Part shown: piece by piece, positions 51,284 to 61,371 of the stretch
How the letters are laid out: the number at the start of each line of letters is the position of its first letter
Numbering within the stretch: the stretch's first letter is position 1
From: Acetobacterium sp965140355
GTDB taxonomy: Bacteria; Bacillota; Clostridia; Eubacteriales; Eubacteriaceae
Length of the DNA stretch: 64,000 nt
Reading direction: 5' to 3'
Assembly (NCBI GenBank): GCA_965140355.1
Contig: OZ223193.1
Location: 124,001 to 188,000, forward strand
The notes under the pieces: model-generated
Told to the model about the DNA's origin: nothing
The model's input: only the letters and a program-made list of their open reading frames with translations
Databases searched by the model: none
Made by a program: the position numbers and the translations under genes

Positions 51284-54200
51284 CTACCCTTTTCGCTCTG
51301 AATTAAATATGGCATCCACTTCCTTAATGGTTTTATACCAATCTGCCACCTCCATATGACGCACGATTTCGACAGTTCCGCCTTGATACTCCCCACTTGA
51401 TTTTTCCATCAGTTCTTCCATATCCCCTTCGATCTTGACATATAAATTTTTCAGAATTTTTAATGCTTCAGGACTAGGATTCCATTTTTTTCGCTGCTGT
51501 AGTTCCAAAAATCGCCGTGCCATTTCTTCAATCGCAAAACCATTTTCTTGACTCAGCCAACGTACCATTTCCAGATCACCCAAATAAGTTTGCACCATTT
51601 CATCAACCGCTTTATCATCAATATTTTTGGTGGTGCATTTCCAGCTGAACAGGGTTTGCGCCTTTCTCATAATCTCGGCAGCACCCTGATACCCTTTGTC
51701 CATCACCGAACGATTCCAGAGCGGATTAAAAACAGTCTGCTCCATAATCCGATTAATTTCATCTTCCAAACTGGAAACAACAATTTTTTCTTGATGGTTG
51801 GATGTGCCATGATATTGCTTAAGTCCCTTTTCTGAAAACTGATTTTTCACCATGTTAAATCCACCGATAACCGATGCTGAATAGCCTGATGACAAAAGAT
51901 CATAACGATTGCTCACCGAGGTTTCAAGCACAACCTCAGCCAGTTTTACGTTTTCCACAAATTCCTGATAAGAAACCGTTCCACTTAAACCGTCTCCATA
52001 AGCATATCCTGAAAAAGATGTAAAAATCTTGGCTAACTCATCTTCCGACTCCCAGGCACTAGCTTTTAACGCCAGATCTACACCGGAGCCATAGGTTCCC
52101 GGCTTGTCCCCAAAGATACGCATCGAAGCTCGTCTAAACGCATCTGATTGAGAAATTTCTGTTTCTGATTGTAATTCTGAAATGGTTTTTTGGGTGTTGC
52201 GACGAATAAAGTTCTGCATTTCCGACTCATCCAAACTTGCTACCATTTGCACCGCCCGATCCATCATGGCGATCAAATCCGGATATGAATCTCTTAAGAC
52301 CCCAGAAATTCGGATAATCACATCGACTCTGGGGCGCCTCAATTCTTCCAATGGCATCGTTTCAATATCCATCACGATACCCGATTCACTCCAGACCGGT
52401 TTAACTCCTAGTAATGCCAGCACTTGAGAAAGCTGTTCCCCCTTGGTCATCGAAATATCGGTAGAAATCATATTCATCGCAACTTTTTCCGGAAAAAATC
52501 CGGTGTCTTTTTCATGTTGTCGAATTAATTTTTCTGCCATTTCCACGCCAATAGCATAGGCTGCTGTGGTTGGTACCTTTTGAGTATCCATTAAATAAAA
52601 ATTGCGGCCGGTTGGCATAATCCGATTAAGTCCATCCCGGGGTGAACCAGAAAGTCCCGGTTCCATATAATCGCCCATTAGAGCTTTCATCAATGCCTTT
52701 GTTTCATTTTCAACCGTTAACAAACTGCTTCTATTCTGACAAATCTCATTATCTAAAACAGCCGCTTCCTGAATAGATGGTATCATGCCAACATCTGAAT
52801 TTGCGTGAGATTCTTTTTCTTCTTCACTATGATTGAGGACGTCGGTAATTCGTAACAGCATTTCTGAATGATAGCGATACTCATCTTCACAGTCCTTTTT
52901 AATCAGCGCAGCATACAAACTTGTCCCATCGATAGATTCTTTGATATAGGATACCTGCTGATTTAATTGAGGGACTTCTCCCCAAATATGGTTTTCCTGT
53001 TCAAAGGATTGAACAATCGATTGCGTCAGGTAATTCTTAAGTTTTCGAATGCCAGCTACAAAATCCGCTTCCTTCTGAATGATTTTTAGGTATTCTGGCC
53101 TTCGATTGAGCTGGTTCTGAATGCTCTCCTGGATCACCTTTACCTGTGGGCTTCGCATCTCTAGCGCCTCTAAATAGTTTCCCAACTCATTGATCAATTC
53201 AATTCGGGTGTAATCGGTATTGAGACAGCTGGGCAGATAATCTAGCACAACCGCATAATTTCGACGTTTAACACCCATTCCTTCGACACCTATTCCGGCA
53301 TTATAGCAATAAAAATTGGGCAGATCACCAATAACCACATCGGGCCAGCAAAACCTCGACAGTGCATTGGTTTTTCCCGGCAAATGTTCAAGACTCCCAC
53401 CCGTACCCACATGGACAACGGCCTGGGCCTTAAAGATTTCATCAATATAGCGATAGGTTGCCAGATACTGATGCGGTGGCGGACATGATGGATCGTGGAG
53501 GATTTTACAAACTTCACCGGTACATTTTGGCCCATAACAGCCCCTTTTGGGCTGAATCATCACCAGTACGTTTCCAAAATCAAGCCCGGTTATAATAAGC
53601 TGTTGCTGATAAACCATCCCTTCTCCCGGGGGAACTCCCCAAGCCATTTCCAGCTGTTCTCTCAAAAACGGCTCCAGTTCCTGATAAAATTGATGGTAGC
53701 CACCCTTGCCTTTCAAAGGCATCCGATAAAGATCTCCGCCCGCCGCTACAATATCTTCCACCGTTGTCCAGCGAAAATCCTGATAAGCTTTGTTATCCAA
53801 CATCATTTTTTTCAGTGCCGCTCCATCATCCGGAATATTTAAAACCTTATATCCCTGATCTTTCATGGCTTTTAAAATTCGCACTACACTTTCAAAAACG
53901 TCCAGCCCGACTCCCGCTCCTAACGTTGCTTCAACACCTGCACAAGGTGAACAGTGGAGCATCAAGGCAATTTTTTTATCCGCTATTTTAACCTTCTTTA
54001 ATTCAATTCGTCTGATTATTCTGGCTACAAACCGCTGAATCCGCTCGGGAATAGGGGTTATCCTTATTAAATCATCCGCCTCTTTTCGGGTTCCAATAAT
54101 AATCGGTTCAATCATTCCCATCATTTCACTGGTCGTAAATGACCAAGATATCTCGGCGGCAAGACCTGCCATATTGGCTTCCCATTCGGTCTGGTTCTGA

Positions 54201-54709
54201 AGCCGACTGACAACCGGTCGAAAAATGGGTATATTCATCTCTTTAAAAACCGCCACACTTTGGGAAAACAAATCCCCGAATTGGCTGTTTCCTGTTGCTG
54301 CCTGCATTTGAAAATTAATGAGCCCGTCAATTTTGAGTTTTCCATCGCTGGAAAAATAATCGCGGATAACGTTTTTAAAACTTTTAGTTTCCTTTTCTTC
54401 TTCGGTTGTGGAATAGCTAAAAACCGGAATCACCCCGACTCCCTGTCTTTCCAATTCCCGAATCAGAGCATCCTCGACCTCAATTTTTTTCTTGCGCCAA
54501 TTATCATGATGCGTTAAAATCCCCACCAGCATTTCAGATTGATCAAAACGACTATACCACTTTTGATAGGCTTCCAATGTTTGAAAAACCGCTTCATTGT
54601 CGGGATGAAAAATCCCATCCAATCCCAACTCAGCGGACTCTTCATTCGCCTTACCTTCTTTTTTATCTACCGACTCAAAAAATCCCCTCACCTTATCCGT
54701 CTTATTCAT
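51284..54709 (-). CDS. CobN/BchH-type chelatase large subunit, divergent copy
   Basis: An 1141-residue CobN-family protein with the usual order of blocks: MLHCSPCAGVEATLGAGVGLDVFESV, WGVPPGEGMVYQQQLII, VVHVGTGGSLEHLPGK, GLNRIMPTGRNFY and RPRVDVIIRISGVLRDSYPDLI. The usual GTHGTLEWLPGK active-site motif reads GTGGSLEHLPGK here, so the conserved histidine is glycine. It may be a specialised or non-catalytic partner of the 1250-residue copy. It follows an ABC exporter by 15 nt. Confidence 0.88.
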   Translation of the reverse strand: MNKTDKVRGFFESVDKKEGKANEESAELGLDGIFHPDNEAVFQTLEAYQKWYSRFDQSEMLVGILTHHDNWRKKKIEVEDALIRELERQGVGVIPVFSYSTTEEEKETKSFKNVIRDYFSSDGKLKIDGLINFQMQAATGNSQFGDLFSQSVAVFKEMNIPIFRPVVSRLQNQTEWEANMAGLAAEISWSFTTSEMMGMIEPIIIGTRKEADDLIRITPIPERIQRFVARIIRRIELKKVKIADKKIALMLHCSPCAGVEATLGAGVGLDVFESVVRILKAMKDQGYKVLNIPDDGAALKKMMLDNKAYQDFRWTTVEDIVAAGGDLYRMPLKGKGGYHQFYQELEPFLREQLEMAWGVPPGEGMVYQQQLIITGLDFGNVLVMIQPKRGCYGPKCTGEVCKILHDPSCPPPHQYLATYRYIDEIFKAQAVVHVGTGGSLEHLPGKTNALSRFCWPDVVIGDLPNFYCYNAGIGVEGMGVKRRNYAVVLDYLPSCLNTDYTRIELINELGNYLEALEMRSPQVKVIQESIQNQLNRRPEYLKIIQKEADFVAGIRKLKNYLTQSIVQSFEQENHIWGEVPQLNQQVSYIKESIDGTSLYAALIKKDCEDEYRYHSEMLLRITDVLNHSEEEKESHANSDVGMIPSIQEAAVLDNEICQNRSSLLTVENETKALMKALMGDYMEPGLSGSPRDGLNRIMPTGRNFYLMDTQKVPTTAAYAIGVEMAEKLIRQHEKDTGFFPEKVAMNMISTDISMTKGEQLSQVLALLGVKPVWSESGIVMDIETMPLEELRRPRVDVIIRISGVLRDSYPDLIAMMDRAVQMVASLDESEMQNFIRRNTQKTISELQSETEISQSDAFRRASMRIFGDKPGTYGSGVDLALKASAWESEDELAKIFTSFSGYAYGDGLSGTVSYQEFVENVKLAEVVLETSVSNRYDLLSSGYSASVIGGFNMVKNQFSEKGLKQYHGTSNHQEKIVVSSLEDEINRIMEQTVFNPLWNRSVMDKGYQGAAEIMRKAQTLFSWKCTTKNIDDKAVDEMVQTYLGDLEMVRWLSQENGFAIEEMARRFLELQQRKKWNPSPEALKILKNLYVKIEGDMEELMEKSSGEYQGGTVEIVRHMEVADWYKTIKEVDAIFNSERKG

Positions 54710-54723
54710 ATCCAGGCTACCTT

Positions 54724-55458
54724 CTATTCAACATTTTTACATAAACGAATGCTGACGATAAATATCACGATCAGATAAAGCATTAACACCGCCGCATGCA
54801 GCATCATACTTTCGGGTGTTTCCCCGGTTGTCCGCAATGCGATATTGGTATGGGTCAACGGCAATAGGTATATAAACCAGCGCAGGATTTCCGGCATTTT
54901 ATCAATCGGGAAAAAGGTTCCGCATAAAAAGGACATCGGGGTAATCACAAAGCTCATAAATTTGGACATATCGGCATGGGAATTAATCAGCAAGCCAATT
55001 AAAAAACCCAGCGCCGAAAAAACAAAACAGTTCAACAACGCAATAAAAATAAAATAAGGCGTAATGATCAGGTCAGATGTAAAAATCGATACAATCACTG
55101 TAATTAACAACCCCGAATAAATACCATAACAGGCCCCGGCAATTATTTTCCCTAAGGCATAAACGGTCATATTAATCGGTGAGATCACGTAATATTCAAA
55201 GGTCTTATAAAAGATGCGCGAAATGTTTATTGAATTAGCGGTATTGTTAAAGCTTGTCATCATGGTATTCATGGCGATAATCCCCGGTATGATATACGCC
55301 ATATAAGATACCCCATTGATCTCCATACCACTTCCAAGCCCCCAGCCAAATGCGACCAGATATAAGATGGGCGAAACTAAAAAACCAATCGTTGTCGCCC
55401 AGAATTTTCGTTTAAAGACAATCAATTCCTGCCATAAAATGCCATATAATCCACTCAT
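54724..55458 (-). CDS. ABC-2 type exporter permease
   Basis: A 244-residue permease with six membrane helices of the NodJ/ABC-2 class (WQELIVFKRKFWATTIGFLVSPILY at the start, SFLCGTFFPIDKMPEIL near residue 180). It pairs with the adjacent ATPase and is placed between two CobN genes; the exported substrate is unknown. Confidence 0.9.
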   Translation of the reverse strand: MSGLYGILWQELIVFKRKFWATTIGFLVSPILYLVAFGWGLGSGMEINGVSYMAYIIPGIIAMNTMMTSFNNTANSINISRIFYKTFEYYVISPINMTVYALGKIIAGACYGIYSGLLITVIVSIFTSDLIITPYFIFIALLNCFVFSALGFLIGLLINSHADMSKFMSFVITPMSFLCGTFFPIDKMPEILRWFIYLLPLTHTNIALRTTGETPESMMLHAAVLMLYLIVIFIVSIRLCKNVE

Positions 55459-56300
55459 TATGCTTCCTCCACCCTTCTGTTCGTAAATTTCAAAAAGACA
55501 TCTTCTAAATTTGACGGGCGAATGCGTACATCACCTTCCAGTTCAGCCGCGTAAACATTAGCCTCTTCTCGGGATCTAAAAAATTCTTCCTGAGTTTCTC
55601 CGCCTTTAAAGTATTCAACGGTTACCTTACCAACTTCTTCAATCAGGTTCCAGGGCGTATCCAATTTTAATAGTTCTCCTTTATTAATCAAACCAACCCG
55701 ATCACATAAAACCTCTGCTTCTTCTATATAATGGGTAGTCAGCAACACCGTTAAACCATTCGACTTCAACCGTTTTAAAAGATCCCACATTTTTCGTCGG
55801 GCTGATGCATCCAACCCGACGGTCGGTTCATCCAGCAGCAAAATCTCCGGTTCATGAAGTAGCGCCCTAGCAATCATCAGTTTACGCTTCATCCCGCCGG
55901 AATAGGTTTTAACCAGATCGTCTTTGCGCTCGGTCAAGCCGGTAAATTCAAATAACTCTTCAATCTTCTTGCGTCGCTTTTCCTTGTTAATGCCATATAA
56001 GATGCCATGTACTTCCAGATTTTCCCAGGCGGACGTCTCATTTTCCAGATTATTCTGCTGCGGCACCACCCCAATTTTAGCTTTAATGGCGGTTAAATTC
56101 CGATCAATACTTTCTCCGTCAATTACGATTTCTCCCGACGTTTTTGGCGTAATGGTACTGATCATTCGAACCGTCGTCGTTTTTCCGGCACCATTTGGTC
56201 CCAGCAAACCGAAAAACTCGCCATCCTTAATGGTTAAATCAAGATGATCCACCGCTGTAACTTTTTTGTACACTTTTGTTAAATTTTTAATTTCCAGCAT
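55458..56300 (-). CDS. ABC-2 type exporter ATPase
   Basis: A 280-residue ATPase of the drug/polysaccharide exporter class (CcmA/DrrA-like). Walker A GPNGAGKTT, Q-loop VPQQNNLE, signature YSGGMKRKLMIARALLHEP, Walker B LLLDEPTVGLD, TTHYIEEAE. It overlaps the permease gene by 1 nt. Confidence 0.92.
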   Translation of the reverse strand: MLEIKNLTKVYKKVTAVDHLDLTIKDGEFFGLLGPNGAGKTTTVRMISTITPKTSGEIVIDGESIDRNLTAIKAKIGVVPQQNNLENETSAWENLEVHGILYGINKEKRRKKIEELFEFTGLTERKDDLVKTYSGGMKRKLMIARALLHEPEILLLDEPTVGLDASARRKMWDLLKRLKSNGLTVLLTTHYIEEAEVLCDRVGLINKGELLKLDTPWNLIEEVGKVTVEYFKGGETQEEFFRSREEANVYAAELEGDVRIRPSNLEDVFLKFTNRRVEEA

Positions 56301-56407
56301 TTTTTCCCTTCCTCCTCAATCACTCCAAACCGAAATATCATTTCTATTTCGGCCGCCTTATCTTTAGCTTTTCATTCGTATTATTAAATCAATTTTCAAC
56401 CTCTTTC

Positions 56408-59400
56408 CTATTCACTGAATCCTTCAATGTCACCCTCAATCTCCATATACATCGCGCGAAGCTTTTCCAGACTTTCGGCTTTGGCGTTCCACATGCCCCG
56501 TTGTGCGGCTTCCAGCAGACGCTCAGTCATATTTTGAATCGCCCAAGGATTGACGTCCTTGATCCATTTCCGTCGTTCATCGTTAAAAAGGAAATTTTCG
56601 CTGATTTTTTCATACATCCAATCTTCAACAATGTCGGAGGTGGCATCCCAGCCAAAAACGAAATCAACCATTCCCGAAATCTCCTGAGCCCCCTTATAAC
56701 CATGTTCTTTTAAACCGTCAAACCATTTAGGATTTAAAATCCGCGCACGCATAATTTTAGCGGTCTGCTCTTTGACGTTATTTAAACCCACCCGAGATGG
56801 ATCGCTGGTATCCCCACAATAAGAATGCGGTTTTTCACCCGATGCGGTCCGTACCGCGGCAATCAATCCGCCATGATAATTATAGAAATCATCACTTTCC
56901 AGCATATCAATTTCCATCGATGATTCGTTTTTGACCGTAATCTGAGCCATCGATAGACGCCTGGCAAACACTTCAGTCACCCGTTTTCCATGCACATTTT
57001 TACCATAAGCGTGACCGCCCCAAAAGGTATAAATGTTACCCAGATCGGTATAGCTCTCCCAGTTTTTACTGTTAATCAACTGAGTGACACCGGCTCCATA
57101 GGTTCCTGGCGGATCACTGAAAATTCGCATCCCGGCTTCTTCCTGAGCACCTTCAAGACTGGCCCCGTTTTTAATCAGTTCCCGCACTTCATTTTGAAAA
57201 TTCCGTTTAATAAAATTGTCCTCATCCGCTTCATCCAGACAGGCTACCATATTAACCGCGGCTTCAACCGATTCAATCAGATTCGGGAAGGTATCCCTAA
57301 ACAGACCGGAAATTCGCAATGTTACATCAACCCGTGGCCGACCCAATTCTTCCATCGGAATCACTTCCAGTCCAATCACCTTGTCCGAATTTTCCAACCA
57401 TTTTGGTTTAACGCCCAATAAGTAATAAATCTCGGCAATATCATCCCCGGATGTTTTCATGGTCTCACCAGCATAAACAACAATGACCATTGTTTCCGGA
57501 AATTTGTTTTCATCCTTAACATAGCGGTCAATCATTTTCTGTCCCAGCTGCTTGCCGACTTCCCAAGCGGCTCGGGTCGGTACTGCTGAGGGATCAATGG
57601 CATAAAAATTCCGGCCGGTCGGTAAAATACTGACTCGTCCCCTTGTCGGTGCGCCCGAACCCCCAGGCGGAACAAATTTTCCATCCACACCATTTACCAG
57701 ATATTTCATCTCATCAGTCGTTGCATCCAGTTTTGGCACAACCGTATTTTCGATGAATTGGAAGACCGTCACCAGATCCTCAAGATCAGACCATTCCGCT
57801 GTTTCAAAATAGTCGCTCGCTTTTTCCAGAACAAAAGTCGGTTCCAGCTGATTGCTGAAATAATCCATCACCAGCTTCCGGCTAATCGCTTCAATTTCAT
57901 TGAATTTCATCAAATTGGTAATTCCCTGTTGATCAACTGCCTGCGGTTCATTTTTAAGAACCTCATAATCATAACCTTTGGCCCGACAGGTGGCCTGGGT
58001 TAATGACGGTACCTTCCCATTAGACAAACGCAACAATGCGCAAACCAATTGGTGATGCTTTGCTTCAATCGGTGCCTTACCAAAAATATGAAGCCCATCT
58101 TTAATTAAGGTATTCTTGATTTCTTCAATCCAGATATGTAACTTTTCAACAAATCCCGAAAAATCTGATTGCATGACTTCAACGGTCAGGTTCAGATCTT
58201 TTAAATAGTCGCCGTCAATGACAATTTGCTCAATATTTTCCTGAACAAAACTCATCTTGCCAGTATCGGTACTTCTCGCCCGATAATACTGCTTAATCAG
58301 GTCATCCAGTTCTTCCATTTCATCATAAGAGCCACTTAAGGTTAATGATGGAATCAAATGATCAAGGATCACTGCATAGGAGCGCCTTTTCGCCTGAATG
58401 CCTTCCCCTTCAACGGTGATACTGTAAGGATAAAGATGAGGAATATTAGAAATGGCAATATCGGGATAACAGCCAGCTGATAAGCCGATTTCTTTTCCTG
58501 GCAGCCATTCCAGCGTCCCGTGAGTGCCTACATGAACAATCACATCAGCCTGAAACCCATACTTGATCCATTTATAAAAGGCGATGTACTGATGAGGTGG
58601 CACAATATCCGTACTGTGATAGACCTCATCGGCTTTATCTTCATAACCTCTGGCCGGTTGCAGTCCAATAAAAATATTCCCGTTAAGAATACCCGGTACC
58701 GGCATTTTGCCCTGATGCACCATATTTTCTCCCGGGGGTTCTCCCCAGTCACGGATCATTTGTTGACGGCTTTTTTCATCCAAGCGATTAAACCAGTTGT
58801 CGTATTCGCTTTTTTCAATAATCGCAATACTTCGCCCAATCGCCTGTTCTGCCGACAACCACCGGGTATCATTGCTGACCCCGTCAATAATATTCTGGAT
58901 GATTTCATCCCCGTTTTCAAAATCATAAGCCGTTGTGATCCCATTTTCTTTAAGTGCCTTGACCATATCAAAAACGCTTTGCGGTGTATCCAGTCCAAAA
59001 GCACAACCAATCATATCATTTCGCGGTGGCATATTATGAAAGAGAATGGCAACTTTTTTGTCCTTATTATCCTTGCGTGACAACTTCGCCCAGTTAATGG
59101 CCAGTTCACAAAGACTTGCTACTCGATCGGGAATCGGCTGATTGATTGTTTTCTCCCCGATGTCATCTCGAATGATCGTAGCGTATGCAAAGGTAAAACT
59201 GATGATCTGTCCGTCAAACTCGGGATAATAAACACTTCCGGGAAAAGACATATTATCAATCCCGCGCAGATTCTCCTGCCAGTCTTCATAACCCTGATAG
59301 GTACTGAGTCCCTTAATCACCGGGACATCGATGGTTTCGTAAATACTTTTTTCAACCGTCTGCGAGCCGTCACCCGGATCTGAGAGAATACTCTGGGAAT

Positions 59401-60160
59401 GACTCATGGTATTGATAATGACATCGACATTTCGCTTGCCATCGGTTGTAAACACATGATCCACAACCCAATGAAAGCCCCGGCATCCGATGGTCGGATC
59501 CGTTGCTGATGCCGAATAGACCGCCAATGGATAAGCCCCCTGCTTTTCAATCTCGGCAATCAATGCGGCAATGTGTTCGAGATTATTTTCCTGCATCAAG
59601 CGGCTATAAAGCAAAATGCCGATCACCAGTTTGCCACTTTCTTTCGCTTCCTGCAGCGTTTCCTCAATACTTAGTTCTTTACCCGGGTAATAAATCCCCT
59701 CCCACTGGGCATGGGCCGGCGCCAGGTATTCAAGTTTCAAATTTCCATAATAGACACCTAAGTATTTCAGCAGATTGATCGCATTACTTACGCGATGATC
59801 CATGATATAGCGCTGAATTGCTTCATATTCCATCGGTGAAATGCCAGATTTTTTTAATGCCAGCCGGTTTTCTTCATCATAGCCCGACCAGATGAAAAAT
59901 CGTTTTTTATTTTCAAAGGTCTCCATTATCGTCGCATACGATTTAAATTGAGTCAGACCACCATGCATAAAAACAAAAATAAAATCAGCCATTTCCAGCT
60001 TTTCGATGGCCAATCGTTTTTCTTCCGTTGAGTAATCCATTCTGCTGCTATCCAGAAAATCAACTGAAATAGCCGCTGTTTCTTTTTTCAATTGCTGTGC
60101 CGCATCCTTTATATGATAGGAGTAATCCATCGGTGAACAGATAAAAATAATTCGATACAT
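56408..60160 (-). CDS. cobN: CobN-type cobaltochelatase large subunit, canonical copy
   Basis: A 1250-residue CobN. Key blocks: ILFHNMPPRNDMIGCAFGLDTPQS, WGEPPGENMVHQGKMPV, the intact active-site motif VHVGTHGTLEWLPGKEIGLS, RVSILPTGRNFYAIDP, RPRVDVTLRISGLFRDTFPNLI and SDPPGTYGAGVTQ. It inserts cobalt (or a similar metal) into a tetrapyrrole with ATP-driven ChlI/ChlD-type subunits, both encoded upstream. It begins 2 nt after the CbiZ-like gene. Confidence 0.92.
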   Translation of the reverse strand: MYRIIFICSPMDYSYHIKDAAQQLKKETAAISVDFLDSSRMDYSTEEKRLAIEKLEMADFIFVFMHGGLTQFKSYATIMETFENKKRFFIWSGYDEENRLALKKSGISPMEYEAIQRYIMDHRVSNAINLLKYLGVYYGNLKLEYLAPAHAQWEGIYYPGKELSIEETLQEAKESGKLVIGILLYSRLMQENNLEHIAALIAEIEKQGAYPLAVYSASATDPTIGCRGFHWVVDHVFTTDGKRNVDVIINTMSHSQSILSDPGDGSQTVEKSIYETIDVPVIKGLSTYQGYEDWQENLRGIDNMSFPGSVYYPEFDGQIISFTFAYATIIRDDIGEKTINQPIPDRVASLCELAINWAKLSRKDNKDKKVAILFHNMPPRNDMIGCAFGLDTPQSVFDMVKALKENGITTAYDFENGDEIIQNIIDGVSNDTRWLSAEQAIGRSIAIIEKSEYDNWFNRLDEKSRQQMIRDWGEPPGENMVHQGKMPVPGILNGNIFIGLQPARGYEDKADEVYHSTDIVPPHQYIAFYKWIKYGFQADVIVHVGTHGTLEWLPGKEIGLSAGCYPDIAISNIPHLYPYSITVEGEGIQAKRRSYAVILDHLIPSLTLSGSYDEMEELDDLIKQYYRARSTDTGKMSFVQENIEQIVIDGDYLKDLNLTVEVMQSDFSGFVEKLHIWIEEIKNTLIKDGLHIFGKAPIEAKHHQLVCALLRLSNGKVPSLTQATCRAKGYDYEVLKNEPQAVDQQGITNLMKFNEIEAISRKLVMDYFSNQLEPTFVLEKASDYFETAEWSDLEDLVTVFQFIENTVVPKLDATTDEMKYLVNGVDGKFVPPGGSGAPTRGRVSILPTGRNFYAIDPSAVPTRAAWEVGKQLGQKMIDRYVKDENKFPETMVIVVYAGETMKTSGDDIAEIYYLLGVKPKWLENSDKVIGLEVIPMEELGRPRVDVTLRISGLFRDTFPNLIESVEAAVNMVACLDEADEDNFIKRNFQNEVRELIKNGASLEGAQEEAGMRIFSDPPGTYGAGVTQLINSKNWESYTDLGNIYTFWGGHAYGKNVHGKRVTEVFARRLSMAQITVKNESSMEIDMLESDDFYNYHGGLIAAVRTASGEKPHSYCGDTSDPSRVGLNNVKEQTAKIMRARILNPKWFDGLKEHGYKGAQEISGMVDFVFGWDATSDIVEDWMYEKISENFLFNDERRKWIKDVNPWAIQNMTERLLEAAQRGMWNAKAESLEKLRAMYMEIEGDIEGFSE

Positions 60161-60162
60161 TA

Positions 60163-61254
60163 TTATTTTCCCTTCACTAATTCCACCAGGCCGGCAATCA
60201 TCTGCTCTGTCATCATTTGAATCGCCTCATCTTTTGACACACCGGCTATCTCTAGCGAGATATCAATTTCGTCCTGATTCAACATTCGCTTCAAGATAAC
60301 CACGCCTTCCTGAATAACCTGATCCGGAGCCAATAAATCCCAGTCCAGCTGATCCATTAAATGGACGTAAAGTGAAGTGAGCAATACTAATTCGGGAATC
60401 TTATCGATTTCTTCTAAACGACAGACAAATTCTGGTTTGTTCAACGCATATTTCTGTTGATAAGCCGCCCATATTATTTCCTGATTGATCCCAAATCGTT
60501 GTAGTCTTCGCAATACACTAAACTGCTGCTCCGAATTAACTCCCGTTTGCAGATACAGTGCTTCTTTAACTGCCGATTTTACCGCCAATCCAATCAGCTC
60601 TCCAAGTTTACTGTGTTTTCCGGCAAATCGATAGGTGTATTGAGATTCCGGATTGCCAACAATGATCGTGCCATCCGTTCCCGAACCGGTTGCTAATCCT
60701 CTTGAATACTGACTTCCGATCATCAGCTCCTGGATCGCTGCCGTTTTGGCTTCCGTACAGGTTACCAGGCTTCGTGTCATCGTTTCTGGTGGTAAATTAC
60801 CATTAATGTAAAGTATAATGTTTATGGTTCCTTCTTTAATCTGTTGTGTCTTATTATCAATTTCATGCCAGATTGTCGGATCTCCAACTCTTCCGCCATT
60901 GACTTCAATACCACCGGTTACGATGGCCGTCACTTTTAGCTCTCTAAATTCCACAGTCTTAATCGAAACATTTTCCATGGAAGCAGCGGTCGTAATTCCG
61001 GCTGTTGTCTCCGGGTCCAGCCCAATTTCTTCAGTAATCAATTTCATATGTTCCTGATACGTATCGGCCCGTAAACTACAGGCCATTCCCGCCCCGGGAT
61101 TAACGTCATGATTAAAAACCGTTTTTAAATCTTCCTGATACCCACCATTTAAATAAGCCGTTGATAAAACATGTCTTTTTCCTTTAAAAGGGATAACAAT
61201 GCTTTTCTGATAACGAAAAACATGCTCTCCTGTTGGTAGTGTATGTAACAGCAT
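60163..61254 (-). CDS. cbiZ: Adenosylcobinamide amidohydrolase (CbiZ family)
   Basis: A 363-residue CbiZ-like protein. The start MLLHTLPTGEH at 61254 is preferred because GGAGGAAAAG precedes it; an ATG 15 nt upstream is part of that site. CbiZ hallmarks are VTAIVTGGIEVNGGRVGDP near residue 115, EGTINIILYINGNL, CTEAKTAAIQELM, and ATGSGTDGTIIV. It removes the side chain of cobamides to allow remodelling with another lower ligand. The C-terminal 120 residues go beyond the minimal family length. Confidence 0.85.
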   Translation of the reverse strand: MLLHTLPTGEHVFRYQKSIVIPFKGKRHVLSTAYLNGGYQEDLKTVFNHDVNPGAGMACSLRADTYQEHMKLITEEIGLDPETTAGITTAASMENVSIKTVEFRELKVTAIVTGGIEVNGGRVGDPTIWHEIDNKTQQIKEGTINIILYINGNLPPETMTRSLVTCTEAKTAAIQELMIGSQYSRGLATGSGTDGTIIVGNPESQYTYRFAGKHSKLGELIGLAVKSAVKEALYLQTGVNSEQQFSVLRRLQRFGINQEIIWAAYQQKYALNKPEFVCRLEEIDKIPELVLLTSLYVHLMDQLDWDLLAPDQVIQEGVVILKRMLNQDEIDISLEIAGVSKDEAIQMMTEQMIAGLVELVKGK

Positions 61255-61371
61255 CGCCTTTTCCTCCATTTATAGTACCGATTCCAATCCAACCAGGATT
61301 CGGATTCCTTCTTAAAATTTTATTTATAAAACCAATCCGACAAAATATTTTTAAACTAATAATTGCGAATT

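Noticed and set aside
53290..53535. 81-residue frame inside the divergent cobN that reads Met/Arg-rich
   Set aside because: A shadow frame on the same strand as cobN, with no ribosome binding site.
51284..61269. Cobalamin riboswitch ahead of the cobN genes
   Set aside because: The spacers at 56301-56407 and 61255-61371 are too short and have no B12 box; the operon's start lies beyond the window.
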